Shown here piece after piece: positions 60,444 to 64,000 of a stretch of 64,000 bases of DNA; the first letter of the stretch is position 1; each line of letters opens with the position of its first letter. The DNA lies in contig NW_025335268.1 of assembly GCF_004798865.1 (NCBI RefSeq), positions 57,912,374 through 57,976,373 on the forward strand, read 5' to 3'. The stretch is from Varanus komodoensis. Its lineage: Eukaryota > Chordata > Lepidosauria > Squamata > Varanidae. Made by a program: the position numbers and the translations under genes. The notes beneath the pieces were generated by a model. It was not told where the DNA came from. It did not search any database and saw nothing but the letters and a program-made list of their open reading frames with translations.

Positions 60444-63190
60444 TTGTTGTTGTTGTTAGTCGTTAAGTCGTGTCCGACCCATCGTGACCCCATCCTCCAG
60501 GCCTTCCTGTCCTCCACCATCCCCCGGAGTCCACTTAAGCTCACACTGACTGCTTCAATGACTCCATTTAGCCACCTCATTCTCTGCCCTCCCCTTCTTC
60601 TTTTGCTATCTATTGTTCCCAGCATTAGGCTCTTCTCCAGGGAGTCCTTCCTTCTCATTAGGTGGCCAAAGTATTTGAGTTTCATCTTCAGGATCTGGCC
60701 TTCTAAAGAGCGTTAGGGTTGATCTCCTCTAGAACTGACTGGTTTGATCGCTTTGCAGTCCAAGGGACTTGCAGGAGTCTCCTCCAGCACCACAATTCAA
60801 AGGCCTCAGTTTTCGGCGCTCAGCCTTCCTTATGGTCCAACTTTCACAGCCATACATTGCAACTGGGAAAACCACAGGCTTGACTATATGCACTTTTGTT
60901 GGCAGGGTGATGTCTCTACTTTTTAGTATACTGTCTAGATTTGCCATAGCTTTCCTCCGCAGGAGCAAGTGTCTTTTAATTTCTTGGCTGCAGTCCCCGT
61001 CTGTGGTGATCTTGGGGACCAGGAAAATAAAATCTGTCACTATCTCCATTTCTTCCCCATCTATTTGCCAGGAAGTGAGAGGACCGGATGCCATGAGCTT
61101 AGTTTTCTTAATGCTGAGTTTCAAGCCAACTTTTGCGCTCTCCTCCTTAACCCGCATCAAGAGGCTCTTTAGTTCCTCTTCACTTTCTGCCATTAGTGTG
61201 GTATCATCTGCATATCTGAGGTTGTTCATATTTCTCCCAGCAATCTTAATTCCAACCGGTGATTCATCTAGCCCCGCTTTTCACATGATGTGCTCTGCAT
61301 ATAAGTTAAATAGACAGGGCGACAGTATACAGCCTTGCCGAACTCCTTTCTCAATTTTGAACCAATCAGTGGTTTTGTGTCCAGTTCTCACCATTGCTTC
61401 TTGACCCGCATATAGGTTTCTCAAGAGACAAATAAGATGGTACTCTCATCTCTTTAAGACTTACCACAATTTGTTGTGATCCACACAATCAAAGGCTTTA
61501 GCAGAGTCAATGAAGCAGAAGTAGATGTTTTTCTGGAACTCCCTAGCTTTCTCCATGATCCAGCGTATGTTGGCAATTTGATCTCTAGTTCTTCTGCCTC
61601 TTTGAAATTCTGCCTGTACTTCTGGTAGTTCTTGGTCCACATACTGCTGGAGCCTAGCTTGTAGAATTTTAAGCATAATTTTGTTAGCATGTGAAATGAG
61701 TGCAATGGTGCAGTAGTTTGAACATTCTTTGGCATTGCCCTTCTTTGGGATCGGAATGTAAACTGACCTTTTCCAATCCTGTGGCCACTGCTGAGTTTTC
61801 CAAATTTGCTGGCATATTGAGTGTAGCACTATTACTGCATCGTCTTTTAAGATTTTTAATAGCTCAGCTGGAATACTGTCGCCTCCACTAGCTTTGTTGT
61901 TGCTCAGACTTCCTAAGGCCCATTTGACTTCACATTCCAGGATGTCTGGCTTGAGGTCAGTGACCACCCCATCGCGGTTATCAGGGATGTTAAGCGCTTT
62001 CTTGTATAGTTCTTCTGCGTAATCTTGCCACCTCTTCTTAATCTCTTCTGCCTCTGTTAGGTCCCTGCCATTTTGGTCCTTTATCATGTCCATCTTTGCA
62101 TGAAATGTTCCCTTCACATCTCCAATTTTCTTGAAGAGATCTCTGGTCCTCCCTATTCTATTGTTTTCTTCTATTTCTTTACACTGTTCATTTAAGAAGG
62201 CATTCTTATCTCTTCTAGCTATTCTCTGGAATTCTGCATTCAATTGGGTGTATCTTTCTCTTTCTCCCTTGCCTTTTGCTTCCCTTCTTTCCTCAGCTAT
62301 TTGTAAAGTTTCCTCAGACAGCCATTTTGCTTTCTTGCATTTCTTTTTCTTTGGGATGGTTTTAGTTTCTACCTCTTGTACAATGTTGTGAACCTCCGTC
62401 CATAGTTCTTCAGGCACTCTATCAGATCTAATTCTTTAAATATGTTTGTCACTTCTACTGTATATTCATCAGGAATATGATTTAGGTCATACCTGAGTGG
62501 CCTAGTGCTTTCCCTACTTTCTTCAATTTAAGCCTAAATTTTGCAACAAGAAGCTCATGATCTGAGCCACAGTCAGCTCCTGGTCTTGTTTTTACTGACT
62601 GTATAGAGCTTCTTCATCTTTGGCTGCAGAGCACATAGTCAATCTGATTTCTGTGTTGACCATCTAGTGATGTCCATGTGTAGAGTCATCTCTTTGGTTG
62701 TTGGAAAAGAGTGTTTGCTATGACCATCATATTCTCTTGACAAAATTCTACCAGCCTATGCCCGCCTTCATTTTGTACTCCAAGGCCAAACTTGCCTGTT
62801 ATTCCGGTTATCTTTTGGCTTCCTACTTTAGCATTTCAGTCCCCCATGATGATAAGGACATCATTTTTTGGTGTTAATTCTAGAAGGTGTTGTGGGCCTT
62901 CACAGAACTAGTAAACTTCAGCCTCTTCAGCACCAGTGGTTGGGGCATAGACTTGGGACTACTGTGATGTTGAACGGTTTGCCTTGGATTCAAACTGAGA
63001 TCATTCTATCATTTTGGAGATTGTATCCCAGTTCTGCTTTTCCTACTCTTTTATTGACTATGAAGGCTACTCCATTTCTTCTGAGGGATTCTTGCCCTCA
63101 GTAGTATACCTGATGGTCATCTGAATTAAATTCACCCATTCCTGTCTATTTCAGTTCACTGATTCCTAAGATGTTGATGTTCAGTACTTT
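60444..63190 (-). pseudogene. Bov-B endonuclease/reverse transcriptase, decayed
   Basis: Endonuclease remnant from about 63190 to 62420 is broken by several stops and frame changes but keeps the catalytic SDHE signature (62565-62554). The piece 62417-61461 is open for 318 codons (linker and RT fingers; GSLSNNKASGGDSIPAELLK, YIPIPKKGNAKECSNYCTIA; the family usually has N-Y-R rather than N-Y-C at this point). 61229-60729 carries NNLRYADDTTLMAESEEEL with catalytic YADD at 61214-61203 and ends around MYGCESWTIRKAERRKL. 60685-60444 is the C-terminal KLKYFGHLMRRKDSLEKSLM block in another frame. At least three frameshifts plus stops make it non-functional. Confidence 0.92.
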
Positions 63191-63195
63191 TGCAC
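60444..63195 (-). mobile_element. Bov-B (RTE clade) LINE, about 2.75 kb
   Basis: The minus-strand 3' end reads GTCGGACACGACTTAACGAC followed by (AAC)n, the Bov-B terminus. Upstream, in order, are the RT C-terminal block (RYFGHLMRRKDSLEK-type), the RT with YADD, and the APE-like endonuclease (GVQNEGGHRLVEFCQEN- and GSDHEL-like segments at about 62540-62780). It is slightly 5'-truncated (near 63195). Bov-B is abundant in squamates and, through horizontal transfer, ruminants; with CR1 and a 5S SINE alongside, it supports a squamate host. Confidence 0.95.
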
Positions 63196-63301
63196 AACAA
63201 CAAATCCTGTTTATACACTAGCTTGGGAGTGGGAGAAATGAAGGTATTTCTATGTAGGAGCAAGCTTTATATTAATTTCACTTGTAGTAGAAGCCAATAC
63301 A

Positions 63302-63366
63302 AACATACTTGGAAGTAAGTCCCATTAAACTCAGTAGTAATTACTTCTGAGTAGACATTATATAAT
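63302..63366. repeat. Short dispersed repeat (GGAAGTAAGTCCCATT type)
   Basis: CTTGGAAGTAAGTCCCATTA then AACTCAGTAGTAATTACTTC and TGAGTAGACATT form a common reptilian short repeat. The two halves are partly complementary (AAGTAAGTCCCATT against AGTAATTACTTCTGAG). Weaker relatives occur at 5450-5500, 12795-12840 and 47302-47355. Confidence 0.55.
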
Positions 63367-63377
63367 TGCATAAGCTT

Positions 63378-63521
63378 CCATTTAGCCTAAAGTGCCTGGT
63401 CCTGCCTAATCTAGAAAGCTAACTGGGCTAGGCCTGGTTGAAAACTGGACGGGTGACTTAAATGTTGTGAACTGCCCAAGCTGCTTCAGCTATGGGTGGT
63501 ATAATGTAGCAGTAGTAGTTG
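63378..63521 (+). mobile_element. 5S rRNA-derived SINE
   Basis: TTAGCCTAAAGTGCCTGGTCC, CTAATCTAGAAAGCTAACTG, GGCTAGGCCTGGTTGAAAAC and TGGACGGGTGAC correspond to the 5S rRNA internal region; GGTTGAAAACTGGACGGGTGA tracks 5S TGGTTAGTACTTGGATGGGAGA. The body (GAACTGCCCAAGCTGCTTCAGC) and the GGTGGTATAATGTAGCAGTAGTAG tail match the 47655 copy. Slightly less 5S-like in the A box than that copy. Confidence 0.85.
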
Positions 63522-64000
63522 TAATGAGCCGTGCTTTTAGACAACTCTGCTGCATGCATTCTGGCATGGGAAGTAATCTGTTTGTTTTTTAAACCCAAAC
63601 TTTCATATGGGAAATTTACAAGCTAAGTGTGCACTGGACCTGAGTTCCAAACACCATCCTTGGTAGGTAAAATGAGCAGAGGAAAGAAAGAGAAGGAAGG
63701 ACACAAATAACCACTTGCTTCACATGTGTGATTTTCATAAGCAATTCTAGGAACCATTGTTTTACCAGAGGGATGGGAGCCTCTATTAGAATTCTCAAAA
63801 ATTCCTGTGGTTTGTTGTGGTAACAACAATCTATGTTGATTTAAACTGGTTTACATTTGGTTGGGCAAAACAAACATTAGGCAAACGAAAAGAGAAAGAA
63901 GAGGAATATTGTTTGTGCGCCAATTTTAAAAAATCAGCATAGTAGCAAAGGAAAGAAAGCATGTTCGCTTCTATTAACTAATGTGTTTTTTACAATCTTG
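63522..64000. other. Intronic DNA to the window edge
   Basis: Nothing recognised apart from A/T-rich simple sequence. Confidence 0.4.

Larger units (their letters stand above)
29526..64000 (-). other. FOXO3: FOXO3 large intron (partial)
   Basis: Upstream of the acceptor at 29526 lies the intron that splits the forkhead domain; at least 34.5 kb is in the window and its donor is not. In human this intron is also very large (around 100 kb) and contains the longevity-associated SNP block. No other host exon was recognised in it. Its repeats are listed separately. Confidence 0.85.

Noticed and set aside
60769-61404. 211-codon plus-strand frame
   Set aside because: Antisense shadow of the Bov-B reverse transcriptase.
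1-64000. Endogenous retrovirus or other capsid-bearing element
   Set aside because: No gag, env, protease or integrase-like translation and no paired LTR-like direct repeats were recognised. All reverse transcriptase sequence present is of CR1 or Bov-B (non-LTR) type.

Overview
The window is vertebrate nuclear DNA, most likely from a squamate reptile (lizard or snake). This rests on one clear host gene plus the repeat mixture: CR1 LINEs, a long Bov-B (RTE) LINE, 5S-rRNA-derived SINEs, tRNA-derived SINEs and a pogo-like DNA transposon. The species call is an inference. There are no bacterial-type operons, no CRISPR array, no rRNA or tRNA gene, and no retroviral or other capsid-bearing element that I could recognise.

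The only host gene is FOXO3, on the minus strand. The window holds its second coding exon (28089-29525; stop at 28125-28127), which supplies 466 codons equivalent to human residues 208-673, starting inside the forkhead recognition helix. It is followed by an 11.2-kb intron (16875-28088) lying in the 3'UTR and by a long terminal exon (about 10755-16874). That exon carries conserved 3'UTR sequence, 8-mer sites for miR-182/96 and miR-132/212, and a poly(A) signal overlapping a Pumilio-type element. Everything from 29526 to the right edge is part of the large intron that splits the forkhead domain; the first coding exon lies beyond the window. Everything left of about 10755 is downstream intergenic DNA.

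Layout: 1-10754, intergenic DNA with a GGAA microsatellite, CR1 3' fragments, tRNA-derived SINEs (one tail-to-tail inverted pair) and a CR1 copy ending about 225 bp from the FOXO3 3' end. 10755-16874, FOXO3 terminal exon with an inserted SINE and a roughly 415-bp foldback. 16875-28088, 3'UTR intron with LINE and CR1 tails. 28089-29525, FOXO3 coding exon. 29526-64000, the large intron with a 1.8-kb CR1 right next to the exon, a foldback MITE-like element at 43 kb, microsatellites, a 5S SINE at 47.7 kb, a 2.0-kb pogo-like transposon with intact TIRs and TA duplications (49247-51281), a 26-bp CG/TG Z-DNA-prone tract, another CR1 tail, a decayed 2.75-kb Bov-B (60444-63195), and a second 5S SINE.

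I found no undescribed multi-gene system. The observations most worth following are the FOXO3 3'UTR architecture (stop-proximal intron 36 nt after the stop, conserved miRNA sites, insertion of a SINE and a foldback into the mature 3'UTR), an in-frame intronic start just upstream of the coding exon, and the pogo-like element carrying an unrelated GC-rich insert.
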